A stretch of 64,000 bases of DNA from Gossypium raimondii (lineage: Eukaryota > Streptophyta > Magnoliopsida > Malvales > Malvaceae), in NCBI RefSeq assembly GCF_025698545.1, contig NC_068569.1, forward strand, positions 6,758,001-6,822,000. Reading direction: 5' to 3'. Below the pieces are notes generated by a model, which was not told the origin of the DNA, ran no database searches, and was given only the letters and a program-made list of their open reading frames with translations. Positions 46,701-59,545 of the stretch are shown here, piece by piece (within the stretch, counting starts at the first letter, position 1; every line of letters starts with the position of its first letter). Made by a program: the position numbers and the translations under genes.

Positions 46701-49700
46701 AATTTGAATCGGATCTTAACATTTAGATAATTTCAGCAGCTCAGAAATTCCTTTTTCAGCTGAAACATTTCCTACGCCAATATACCTGTCTTTCTAGTCT
46801 GTAAAGGTAATTTTACCCATTTTACAATATTGTGTGACCAGTGCAACCGTATCATCACCAGTCATCAAAGACTTAGCATCCGGGTCGAATGAAAAATTGA
46901 TTAGGAAACAATCATAACAAATTAAATAAAAATATGGTTGAGCAAGACGGGGAAAAAACATCAATATCATCTGAAAGGACCTTAAAGTAGATACTTTTAC
47001 TAAGGCAGGTGACCCACTTACATTTGCCTTCGAGGGATCCCATTCAAAAAAACATGTGAAGAATGGTGGTTCATGCCCTTCTGTAACAACATATATAGGA
47101 GCCTCCAAAGAAAGTTCTTCTTCCAGAATGTTTGTTTGAAGGAATTTCTGCCAATCAAGCATACAAATATGAAAGCATAGAATGAAATGGAGTATAAAAT
47201 ATGCACATACTGAAAAACATTTATAAATATTTAACATCATGATATCAGTATGTCACGCTGCAAATAATCCATGACACAAAATGACAAAAACAACCTTCAA
47301 GAAAATAAGCTCTGAAAGAGTATAGACTTGTAATTTACCAGACCCAAGTTAAGGGCTTCTTGCTTTGATTTAATAGTCGAGTGGCGTCCAATCCAAACAT
47401 ATATTTCTTTATGGCAATCCAGCACTAATACATCTTCAGTTGTTAAATCATCTTGAGTGAAGCTATATATCTCTTTAACCTGAAACCAGTCCAAGCCAAA
47501 GTAAATACTCAAGACAATCCAAAGACCTATTTTATAGCTCAGTAGTGCTTTTTTATTTTCTAAAGTAAAAAGAAGAAGAATAAATTAATAGAATCCCAAC
47601 TTTTTTCCTTTAGAATTTAAATAATAGAGAAACAATACGATGCCACAATTAATATTTAGACTCGTGACTAATCAGCTAAAATTGAGATGATTTAATACAA
47701 CATTAGCAAAGCTTCAAGGAAGTCAAAATTTTGCATAGAGAAGCTTTCAAACCATTATATATTCTTTTAGTAGATGGATGAGATTAATCCAAGATGACAT
47801 AACCTTTTTATACTTCATTTTAGACACCCAATCTACTTGAGCATAGAGATCTTCCTTTGAAGAAAGTCCATCGAACCAGATTTCACATAAATACAATCCT
47901 CTTGACATTCTAAATTTCTAATGGGATCAGAAATTTCCTTTATCTAGATAAGTTTCAATACAATTCTTTTAATATCTACATTTATATTGCATCCAAAGGT
48001 GCTTAACTATGAAATATGTGCAAGGCAACGGATCCAACCAAGATGTACCTTGAAATCACCTGAAAGGGAAACCAAACCAAGCAGCAAAAGAACCATAACC
48101 AACTGTCAGAAATGTTTGGCAGCAATTTACAGCCAGAAAACTTCTGAACCAAGGAAGAAGCAAATTATCCTTCCAGAGAACAACAAAAAAGAGAGGATAA
48201 CTTGCTTACCTTCAGTACAGGTAAATTTGAACAAATGTGGATCTTCTATAAATTTTTTCATCTCCTTTTCTCTTGGATACTCCGTCTTTCCACCAAGTGA
48301 ACTCCAGAAACTATCTGGTTCGCTTCCTTCCCTCACTGATATGGGTTGCCATGCTGGCTGTGAATGGCATCACCAAAATAGAGCATCAATAATAATTAAA
48401 TGAGTTAGGCCCACAAAGAAACAATGAGGAATTCCCATATAAATCTGTTGCAATGTCTTCATTGACCACCAACAGAAGGTTTAGTGCAAAAATAGAAAAA
48501 TAAAATATAACATCTAAACTATATCCATTCTGAACAACATAATTGCATACATTAATCAGCTCAATCATTCTATCAAGAAGATCGTGGTCTTTGCTTGAGG
48601 TGAGATTCCCAATCCAAGTGAAGACAGATGTTCCACTTTGCAGGATGTAACAGTAGGATGAATTCAGGGAGCTTGAAACCTGAAAAGATTTTAGTTTAAT
48701 GAGTCATAATGTAAAGGATCATTTTGATGCTGAGGGAGAAAGAAAAAAGCAAAAAGAGTAGCGACTCCTGATAACGCAGAATCCAACAAATTCGACAATA
48801 TTTTTAAGATATCATAAAATAGATTATCTATTTCTAACATGCTAAACAAATTAAGAAGACCTGAACAAAGCTAATCATTCTGCTTAAAAGTTCAAAGCTT
48901 TCTGAAGAGGAAAACTAACCAATCTTTTAGCTTGACTTAACCATTGAATATAAAGTTTTGTTCCTTTGGCAATTTAAGCATATAAATTATATCAGCAAAC
49001 AACAAGGCGAAAATTAAACTGGATATTCAATCTTGAACCAGTATTCCAATAAAAAATGGAATACTAGGCAACTAATTCATTGACATTTGGCATATCTTGG
49101 CAACATAGGTTGCTCCCAACAGGAACCACAATTTGGATAAACTTATAGCTGATTTTCTGTAACTTGGAAGTGTATTTTCTCTAATAAAGAAATCATAATT
49201 TTCATACTGCTAACAGGATGGTAAGGAGAGTTGAGGAGGCTCTTATAATTACTAGAACATTTGACAAGGACAATGACAATGGTCCAGGCCCTCAAACAGA
49301 AACATGGCTTTTAAATGGTTATCAGCAAAAGTTTGATATAATAAAGGAGGCATGTGACTGTCTGGTGTCTGTGGATGTGTCAGAGAGAGAGAGAGAAAGA
49401 GAACTATTTAGGATAAGTGTTAGATCTTCAACTTACATGATCAACCTGGATAGCTTGCATGTTTTCTGGACCTGTTCCTTGGACGCGAAAAAGAGCAGTC
49501 TTTTTCTCATCATAAGTATAATCATCAACTCCAGTTTCAGCAACAAATTTTTTGTATCCAGCACTAATACCTCCCTTTATATCATGAAATAAAAAAGGCA
49601 AGATCAAGTATTGGAGGGCCTCCTATTTTATAAGTAGATTTACACAAAGTTTAATTTATATTCAAGGGAACTGAAGGTAAAAGAATCTTGTGAAGAACCA

Positions 49701-52700
49701 ACCTTATAAACAATTAATGTCTGGAAAATAAGGAAAAACTGAAGTGGCTCCTTATTTTGAGCAATCTGGGCCTGAAAATGAAGCATTAGATTTATTTGTG
49801 TAAGATTAACCTAGTGTGAAACATCATTTTTTAAAAGATGCAAAAGGCGTTAGCGTTATACACTTATTCATGAATAGTTAATCCTCGTCAATTCATGAAA
49901 GCAAGGAATCATTAAGTAAGTCCTTTAAATCAGAAAATGTAAAAGACCCATTCAACTGGTCACAAAAAGCAAAATTAGAATTCACGATAAAACTTATCTG
50001 CATGATATAGCTTGTTATTTTCAACGCCATGAATAATTAAAATCATTAGTTTCTCTCATAAAGCAAAATATTATCAGTTAGAAACAAATTATGTAGGATT
50101 ACAGAAAATGACTTCAAAATACTTGATTATTTCTTGAATATCCCAAAGTCAACTAGTACCATCGGGTTAGCCAAATTGAGGCAGTAAATACTACAACTAC
50201 GCAAAGTGTTGGAGAAGGAAAAAGAAAACTTGCCATTACTGGATCCCCTCTGGCTGAATCAACAATAGCATCCATATGGAAGACAGCATCAGCTCTGTCT
50301 TCCTGCAACAAAAAACAGATGAAAAAGGAGACAAATGACATGGTCAGAAAGCCGATTAAGTGCTAGTCTTAAAAATGAACATGTTAAACCAAAATGCAGC
50401 ATCAGATACTACACTTGCAAAAGAAACAGTATCACATGAAATTAACAGCCAGGTTTTAGTCCAAACAAGAAAATACAACTTAGTAAAGAAGAAAAAGGCA
50501 TGTTGGTATTTATTCAACATGATCACTTCTAATTAGAAATTTTCGTTGATAGTTCCTTTTCTATTCCTTTAATGCCTTTGCCATGAAATTATATTTAGAG
50601 CCTTTGCAATTGCACTTCAACAATGATAACATTTACGCTTTATACTTAGCTTCTCAAGGAAAAGTTACTTCCAAGTACACGTTTTACTAGTCAAATAACT
50701 GCCCAGCAAGGTGGCAAAAACACTTCAAGCAAGGTACGACCTATAAGATTTACAACGCAAAGCTCTTCTAATTGTTCGTAATGGACTTGTGGTTGATAAA
50801 AAATCCTGATTCACCGTTGGCATTGAGGACATTGAAATACACATACAGGTTTTCTATAAAAAAGGATAATACTTCTTGCATGACTATCCATTTATCTGCA
50901 GATATTTTGATATATTTTACATGTTACGATTCCAAACGTGAGATGCTGGTTCAGGATGGATCATAATGCCTCTATCTTAAGCATATCCAGGTTAACCAGA
51001 CAAAAGCTTAAGATTTGAACAAAAACAAAAATCATGTATTAATGAGCAATGCTTACCAGTACACTGCCCTGACCAAGCCATGCATAAAATAAACTCTCAT
51101 CCCTTTCAGTTCCAGGATATGTATACTGCACAATATAGCAATCCCCACTGTAGAGCTTTGTCTGTTCTGAAGCTGGAAGTAGAGACAGTTCATGACCATT
51201 TACCCTCCAAACCTGACATATTACAGCATTGTATTAAACAAATGTGAAACAGTAAAGGTTTAAGCCAGAAGTGAGGAAAAAAAGACAATATTTAGTGCCA
51301 TTGAAGCTACCTTCAGGGTGCCTCTGCAATTTATATAAGACTGGACGTCTTCTTCAGGAAGCTCCTTCACTTCATAACCCTGGTGCTTGAATATTGCTGA
51401 AAAAGAAAACAAGTGAAATGCATAAATGATAAAATTAGCAATGTACAATTGATTCCCTTCTCCCCCCTCCCCCCTCCGCCTTCTCTCTCTCTCTCTCTCC
51501 TTTTCAACTAATTTGTTGCAATAGGTAAAAACCTGCCACTTTTTCTCGCCCTTCATCATACAGCTTGGTCTCGGCAGTTTGAGGCCAACTATTAAAGTAG
51601 GATTTAAAAATCGAAGTTTCTAATCCCTCAGTTAAAAATGTTAAGTGAGTCCCATTTGACCTCTCTTGTTTTCTGAGGAAATCCTGTAAAAGAATAGCCA
51701 GCAATCTAGTGAGAAAGAAGACAATTAAGCTTCTCCTAGCATCAACAAATTATTCCATCTAAATGTCACAGATTCTCCTTACATTCATCAACTTCTTCAT
51801 ACAATTTATGCCTTCTTGGCACTTTTATAAATATGAGAGAAAATATTGTAAAACCATAGACTGTAAATTCAGAAAGATAGAAACCTATGAATGTGAATTC
51901 CAGGAGATCAAAGTTTAACAGAAAGATGGAACATAGTATCCGTAGATGTCCATCTTCTTAAAGAGAATGAAAGCAATTATTTACCACTAGATCTTCTCCT
52001 CTGGATTTTACCTAGCATGAGGGAGCCATAAAGTGATACAGGAGCCTGCCTTGTTTATCCAAGGCTACTATGTGTGAATATGTTAAGGAACAAATGCATG
52101 TAACATCATACTTAAGAGATGTAATTTAATTAGAGATTATCCTTCTACTGTCCAAGCAGAGCACCCTCTTTGATTTTCCATGGTAGCATAGATAGTAAGT
52201 TTACCCAAAGGAAAAAGAAAGATCAAAGAGGCTTGATAAGATTATAAATCAAGTAAATTGCTTTTTAGAACTGCATTCTGAGTTCTGACTTGCAGAAAGT
52301 ATTATAATAGTGCTTAGATGATTGAGGAACATTGCAGGAACACAGCAGCTTATTGTATTTACTAAATGTTCTTGACAAATACAACTTGCACCAATCTTTC
52401 CATAAGAAGCCAAAGCTTCTTGATCAGGTCAAAGGTTAGGGGGAGAACAGGGAAGCAGTAATTTAATTTTTCTAACTACACAGATGTCTTCATTGATATC
52501 CCCCCCCCCCCCAAGTGGTTGGTCAATCTAACTTTCTTTCTCTATGTCTGCATATGTGTGAAGAAAAAGTGGAATGGAAAGGTTGGGAAAAAAGCTGAAG
52601 AAAAAATTCTTACCTCTGCAGCTGAAATTGATGTCTTTCGTTCCGTTATTAAGGTGTTTCTTCCCATCCAGACAAAAACTTCAGCGCCACAGTCTAGCAT

Positions 52701-55153
52701 ATAGCACTTGTTTTTCTCAAGCATATCTTTTTCCAGTGAATCACTTCCGATTTGAGATAGTTTCCCCTGAAGACTTATCCTGTTGATGAAAGACCTTAAA
52801 GTGTCACTCAATATATTTAAGTTACTCCATTTAAAGAAAGAACGAAAAAATTCTTTTAAAACAAAAGAAAGAGAATAAGCATGACTTGATTGGTATCACC
52901 CACACACTAATGGGATAAGTTGATTCAATCAATAATAATCCCACTAGTTGAACAGTTGAAAAAGAGCAGGTAGTTGTAAAAATTTGGAGGTAATCACTGA
53001 CAGGTGTTCCGTATCAATTCAGCTTTACATATGCAAAATAAACTTGTTTCAGAGTACTAATACAAGCTTACAAATATTCAAGAAGCAAAATGACGAGGAT
53101 ATATTAGCAAATTCAGAGTCAAACTCACCAAAATAATATTACAGGACTATCAACTTGTTGCGGACCACCCAAAGCTGAGTCCCGGGGAATCGGTGCATAG
53201 CCACCAAATAAACTCCAGAATTCACCAACATCAGAATCACCAACCAATTTTCCATCCTCTGCAACAAGGAACCATTAAATAACTGCAATAACTTTTACTT
53301 GGATAAGGGTTAAAAGGAAAATTCCAACCTATAGTTGCCACTTCACATTTTCCAGAGTGCTTATTCTCCTTGATATACTGAACAACCTCCAAAGATTTAG
53401 CCCTTTCTTGGATGCTAGAGTTGCAACCACAAAAGAGGAAAATTTTTGATGCAGTGTCAAGAATGAATACGTCATTGTGATTCAAGGATGATCGAGAAAA
53501 AGGAACCTGGTCAGCAAGCATGACAAATGAAAAAATTTAGTTAATATTAAGCGATAAAATCTAGTTATTAAAATAGTGCAGTAACAGAACAGCCTAACTT
53601 TAAAGATTGAGATAATGAGTTATAAATGCAGCCTAATCATCAAATAGGACTTTGTATGGACTTGTTTGCATGAATTATAAAAACAGCCAGTAATCCTGTA
53701 CATAGTTACAAACTAACAAGTAAGTTAGATGTTCATCTATAATTACCAACACATGCCTGGTATAGAACAGTTAATCCATAAATAAGTGTATTATGTGAGA
53801 TAAACTGATTTTTTCTTGTAGGATAGATTACAAGACCCACTTGGATCTTTCATCAACTCAATTTTCATATTTCCACTTTTGGTAACTGTTTTTAAAGCCT
53901 GTATCTGGGGTGTCTTCTTTTTTTTTCATTTTGCTTCTTGTGTCAAGAACTTAAGATGCTAACTCGAATATTAAAGCATATCAAATCATTCCCAAACTTC
54001 AAAATAGAACTTACTTCTTTAACATGAGCGACATGATCTCCCTTGCATGTTAACAAGGTGACTTGGTATGTGTCCCCATTCAAAGCCCCTTCCTGTGTTG
54101 TAAACACTCCTTCAACAGGAATAATACAAGGTTTAAAATATGATAAGAATTTCTCTGTTTCTTGGCCTTGAACTTCTCTATACTGAACGGCACATGACCC
54201 CAGCGCTGCATCTAATTCCAGCGCTTTGTCTGAAGCCAAGGCTGAGTCTACCTGTCAATACATAAGCCATTCTTAAAACACCCAGTAGTGACATGATACT
54301 GAAAATATTAGATAAATTTTTTCTATATTTTATATAGAAAACTCAAACCTTATGATGAATGCATCAATACTCGATCATTTGGGGTTTCACTTTATTGAAT
54401 TATATCATTTAAGTGCACTTGACTGTGCTTCTGTACAGTAAATGTAATTAACAAAAACTTCCTAAAGAATTCCAACAACCATTTTTCGAAAAATAAAATA
54501 CTTCAATTGTATTTCTATGATAAAGCTCGAAATGGAGTGATATTTAACCAAACAACTTTCTTCATTTAGAAATTTTTGGCAGGTTCAATCCACTTTCTTG
54601 TCAATATATTAGCATCCTTGATATAGAAGAAACTATTAAATTTAACACTCAACAAAAATATTGAACATTATCTTGTCCATGAAAAGAAAGACAATAAGGT
54701 AAGGAAAAAAAAAACAATCAATAACCTCGTTTGCATCATTTCCAAGCCAATAATGTATGTCGTGCTGTGTAGGACCACTTTTTAGCACACTTGTCTGTCT
54801 CGAGAAAAACCAAAAATTAAACATGTAAATCTTGTTTGAATCTAAAAACAATTGTCATCTACTCCATTTCACTAATTTAACCAATAAAAATATATAAAAC
54901 GCTGAAAACATACGCTTAAAACGACATATGCACTTCCAGAGTAGAATTTTCCAATCGAGGATTTTGGAACTGGAACCAACCGCAGTTTCTCAATGCACCA
55001 GATTTCTAAACCACTGAATAAATCAAAAACAGAAAATTTAAAACAGAAAACAAAATAAATAAAAGGAAAAATATACTGTTAAGAGTTAAAAACACACGGT
55101 TTTGCCCCTGCTCCGTGGAATACTGGATCAACGTCTTTACTGTAAAAAGCCAT
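43759..55153 (-). CDS. VLN1: Villin-1, actin filament bundling protein (over 20 exons)
   Basis: Villins bundle, cap or sever F-actin. The gene codes for six gelsolin repeats plus a headpiece and follows Arabidopsis VLN1 closely. It starts [20 protein letters not shown] (ATG 55153). Recognisable parts in order: [193 protein letters not shown] Ser-rich linker follows, then the headpiece [20 protein letters not shown] and [16 protein letters not shown] before the stop at 43759-43761. An 11-nt microexon (48049-48059) is needed to keep frame. The VLN1 assignment fits [13 protein letters not shown] and [15 protein letters not shown]1 lacks Ca2+ severing in Arabidopsis. Exon borders beyond those quoted are approximate. 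Confidence 0.93.
48049..48059 (-). other. VLN1: 11-nt microexon of villin-1
   Basis: The minus strand reads TTTCAG|GTGATTTCAAG|GTACAT: acceptor, 11 nt, donor. The upstream exon ends ...ACTGAAG|GTAAGC (FTCTEG) and the downstream exon starts CAG|GTTAAAGAG (VKEIY). A direct join would create GGT TAA, a stop. With the microexon the reading is E-G-D-F-K-V-K-E-I-Y, matching the position of N-D-V-L-K before VKEIY in Arabidopsis VLN1. Confidence 0.75.
51480..51501. repeat. (CT)n microsatellite in a villin intron
   Basis: A run of CT dinucleotides is preceded by a C-rich stretch, within an intron of the villin gene. Confidence 0.85.
52500..52512. repeat. Poly-C tract in a villin intron
   Basis: About 12 cytosines in a row, just upstream on the plus strand of the exon encoding the [10 protein letters not shown] residues. 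Confidence 0.85.
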
Positions 55154-58100
55154 TATCTCTCATCACTTCAGAAAACAGTGAGAAAAAAAATACAAATCTG
55201 CAAAACAGGCATTGTATGTTAGATCTGAAAGGTTGATCAAAAAGTACAAAGCAAGAATTTGAGGTAAAAAGAAAGGCAAACCTTGAGCTGACCAAGCAAA
55301 AAGATGAAGAGAAACTTTAAAAATACTAAAATATCACTAAATAAGATTAAAACAAGAGTATATTCGATTAGCGTTTAAAACTGGAGATTTAACGTTACCA
55401 ATATATTAAAAATGAACAAGAAGAGAGAGAGATTGGGGTTGGCCGGGTCCGGAAGCCGAAAGGGAGAGGAGGATGAGAGGCTTGGCTTTATCGTCCAGCT
55501 AACCAGGGACCCACCATTCTCAAAAGTGGAAGCTTTTTTTTTTATCTGTTAAACTTGAAAACGAAAGGAAAGAAAAATAAATTAAAAAATGGTAGGAGAG
55601 GGAAGGGAGTGGCCGGTTGTTGGTTCCCACTCCCGCCTGCTCTGAATTTCAAGATTGTAATCAAAAGTCAAAAAACGACGTCGCGGATGCTTTTTTTTCC
55701 GTTAGGATTTGGGTAAATAAAGGCTTAATATTCAAAAAACACCTGTAAAATAATCAATTGAGTCCTCAATCAAAAACAGCACCAATTGAATTTTTAATCG
55801 AATATAAGAAATCAATTAAGTTTTAAAAAATCAATTTCCATGTAAGCCCCTGACTCATTAAGTTCGTCACATTTCTCAATGGTATGCACCGGTTGTGCCA
55901 TGTAGCAAAATCTACTAATTTCCCTTAAAATGTTTAAAAACATAAATAAAATTGTAAAAACAAATAGAATTTTCAATAATTTTAAAAATATAATTTTTAA
56001 AAATTTTGTTTAAAAAATTAGAAATTCCAAAAATTATAAATGTGCAAAATATATATATATTAAAATTTATTAAAATTTTGGTGTTAATTGTAAAATACAG
56101 TATGCATAACTTAAAAGTCAAAACTTATATAATACGTGTTCAAAAATTTTATATAATACATCTACAAGTGGAGTTTTTTTTTTTTTTAATTTTGAATACA
56201 ACGTCTAGAGTGTATTTAAGGAGGACATGTTTTTTACCAGAGTCGGGTTGAATGTTTGAATCAACAATTAAGTGCTTGAACCAATCAAATTCTTTATATT
56301 ATACCATTAATTTAGTTGATAATTTTGAAAAAAAATATATAATTTATGATTTCTTTCAACATTCTGGTAGCCTGTCGCGGGCTTGTCCTTTTGGGGTCAA
56401 ACTGCAATTAATCGTTTTAAAATTTTGTTTTCGAAGGAACGAGAATTTGGCACGTTTTTGTCTCCTAAGATATTTTACGCTTATTTAAAGTATTTTCGGT
56501 GAAAATACGTTGTCAGTCCTTTTAAATTGACAAATTTTGATATTTAATTTTTATGCTTAAAAAGTTAAAAACTAAGTACTCTTACTTTTTCTTATTTAAA
56601 ATTTCAATCAAATCATTAACATTATTAATATTTCTTAAAAATATATATCAACATTGGTCGTTGGTTAAGTTGTTTTCATATTATATGACATATGGTTAAC
56701 AAAAATAAACATACTAAGTTAACAAATTTTGACGAAAATTAACAAGGACAATGAAGATTAGACTAAGGTTTTAAATAAAAAATGTAAGAGGACTTATTTT
56801 TAATTTTTAAGTACAGTGACTAAATCATAAATTTTGTCAATGTATAGAGACTAACAACATTATATCGAATAAGATAAAGTATAATTCTTGCTTATATGTT
56901 GTAAAAAAAAAGGATAAAAGTGTAATTTAAAATCTTTTAGGGAGTTTAATTGAATTGATGTGACTCATAAGTTGTAAAATGATAATTAAAAAATACAAAG
57001 CAATAAATATTATTTTGAGTGTATTTTTATCTTTTATAATTACATATAATCTCAAAAGAATGCATACGTATGATGAAATTTAAACTTAAAACATTGTGAC
57101 CTTAATTCCCTCGACTTTATCATTTCAACTAAAATCATATTTAATTTATATGCCTGTTTTTATAACTTCTCACTCACCCTATGAAAGTAACATAATCTAT
57201 TATATGTTTATGTAATTGAAAATGTAACTGTGTAAATAAGTTATTAGTGTAATTTAATTAGAATGAATAAAAGATGTTCATGAATGACTTACTCATTTAA
57301 AATATAAGAAGATTTAAACAAAAGTACTAGGTTTAAAATATTGTTCGGATAAAATATGTATTTAAAATGGAGGTTAAACTTGAATGTTTCAACCTTCAAT
57401 GTTTAGCTAAACTAGCCTAACTCATTTTATACATTTGTGATATTGATTATTTTGTTTTATATATTGCACAATTTATCATATGAAATCGATTTTTATATGT
57501 AAACATTAAAAATATGTTTAATTGTATAAAATTAAATTTTTGTTAAAGGTATTAAATATTGAATTAAAAACAACACATATTTAAAAAGTTAGAACATGCA
57601 AAAGTCCCTTCACTCTTTACAATGTTGAAATTTAGTACTTATACTTTTTATTTATAAGAATGTAGTCCCTCTACTTTTCAGATTTTAAAATTCAAGTCAA
57701 ATGGTTAACATTGTTAAATTTATTCACGTGACATTTTGAAAAAAAATACTCACTTGGTAGTCATGTAACTAAAAATGACATTGTAATGAACCTAAATTTA
57801 ACTAAATAACTTTAAAAAATTATAATAGTTGAAGTTGAATATTGAAATTTAAAAAGTAGAATCATTAAATACTAAAAATAAAAGTACAGGGACTAAATTC
57901 TAAAATTATGAAGAGTTCAAAGACTTATGAGATATGCTAACCAAAACAATAATATGGTTGGGACTAAAATTGGTTCAAATTAATCATTTACAAACATGAG
58001 TAGGCTTGAACAGAACTTTAAACCCATATTTTGGATCAGATTAAACTTGAACAAAAATCTAATCCAACACAACTCATCAACACCTTTAAAATGGATAACT

Positions 58101-59370
58101 ATAAATTTTAATAATTTAATTTTATATTATAAGAATTACTTTATTTTGAAGTTGTATTTTAGAACCAAACTCTCTAACTAAATTATGTATAATGTGGATT
58201 TGGATTGAATTTTTAAAACTTCTAATTAAAATTTTAAAAGATTTTAAATTTCGCCGTCATTGAATTAATGATTTATTGATTACTTTGAAAATATGTATAA
58301 TTTTATTTACAATTTTTGTTAATATTTCATAACAATAAATCATTCTAATGATTTCTTTTATATAGGATACTAGTTACTTGAGAATCAAACTCAAAACCTA
58401 AATTTAAATATTTTAATAATCCAATCATTCTATCACATACATATATAATTTTATAAATTAAAAGTTAAAATTTATACCTAAAAATAATTAGTAATAAATA
58501 ATGGTTAGAGTATCATGAGGTATGAAAACTTAAATTTAATTTCAATAATTTCATCTTCAACCCCAATTATGTTAAAAAAAACCATTTCCCATAAATTGCC
58601 TACTATATTAATTATTACCCATGTTGAGTAATACAAGTTTGATTTGTTTCTATTGATTATTGATGTTTGAAGGGTATTTTATTTTCATGTGTTGGGTATT
58701 TATTTACTTGAGGTTATAAATAATTAATCTTTAGTGGTTGTTGTTTGTCCAATGATTGATTGTTGTAAGTTAGAGGAGATAAATAAGTAAAAAGGTCTTA
58801 TTTATTGGGAATTTGATGATGGTTGGTGAATAGTTAAATGGCTTTTAATGATTCTAGATACGAAAAATGTGTAAGGCAATAGGGAGAATCGTGAATTGGA
58901 ACATAAAGTAAGGATTTGGAGGATTTAAGGGCGACATGGCAACCACACCTGCTGAAATCATAGTCATGATTCTTAACTGAAAGAATTTACGGAGCATGCG
59001 GATATTGTTCAAATTCTGTGTAATAAAATATATTTGTTTTTTCATAAAATTATATGAAATAAACCAAATGTTGAAGGATGAAACCCGAGATTAGTAAAAC
59101 TGCATACATAAATCCTTAAAAGCTTCACTATAATTTAATTAACAAATACATTTTTTATATAAAGGTAAATAGATATAAAGAATTATGTATACATTATCAA
59201 ATAAGTTTTCGAGTTATATAAAATAATGACACATATCACTTGCTACTTAATTTAAAAATAAAATATATTTATTTCATTATATCCTTCAATCTCTTAACCT
59301 TGCTTTCCAAATATATAGAAAAAGGGAAAATCCAAAACAAATATATGAAAAAGCGAACTAAGAGTATGGA
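55154..59370. other. Villin-1 upstream region and AT-rich intergenic
   Basis: 55154-55700 is the GC-richer 5' flank/5'-UTR region of the minus-strand villin gene. From 55730 on the sequence is strongly AT-rich, with no gene. Phrases like those of short dispersed repeats recur at 55730-55900, 56500-56860 and 57590-57920 (for example 'acttttcttatttaaaatttcaatcaaat'). The piece 57990-58085 is a diverged copy of a repeat also seen at 29206-29340. Confidence 0.4.
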
Positions 59371-59377
59371 TAGCTAA

Positions 59378-59396
59378 TGGGCTAAGGACTTGGGCC
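59378..59396. promoter_or_regulatory. Pair of site II elements
   Basis: TGGGCT at 59378-59383 and TGGGCC at 59391-59396 lie 150-170 bp before the RBMX2-like start. Site II motifs are bound by TCP factors and are common in promoters of housekeeping and growth genes. Confidence 0.5.
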
Positions 59397-59513
59397 GCTC
59401 ACACTCAAAATAACAATACTCATGGTCTCAACGGTCAAAATTAACTCCATTTAGAAAAAAAAAGGTGAAAACAAACCCCCCCAAAGTTCTGCTAAAATTT
59501 TGGGTTCAAAAAA

Positions 59514-59522
59514 TTAGGGTTT
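59514..59522 (-). promoter_or_regulatory. Telo-box at the RBMX2-like gene start
   Basis: The plus strand reads TTAGGGTTT (AAACCCTAA on the minus strand), 24 bp before the ATG and inside the likely 5'-UTR. Telo-boxes with site II motifs are typical of genes for translation and RNA processing. Confidence 0.55.
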
Positions 59523-59545
59523 TTGGTTGAAAAAGGGGGGCAGTC

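Noticed and set aside
47987-48403. Plus-strand frame of 138 codons
   Set aside because: It lies opposite the villin exon encoding [15 protein letters not shown] and its intron. No homology and no promoter are seen.
49218-49592. Plus-strand frame of 124 codons inside the villin gene
   Set aside because: It is antisense to villin exons encoding the [20 protein letters not shown] region and has no family resemblance, so it is a shadow.
55915-56251. Short frames in AT-rich DNA near 56 kb
   Set aside because: Both strands are open because of low complexity. Residue composition is dominated by I, K, F and N, and there is no similarity to any family.
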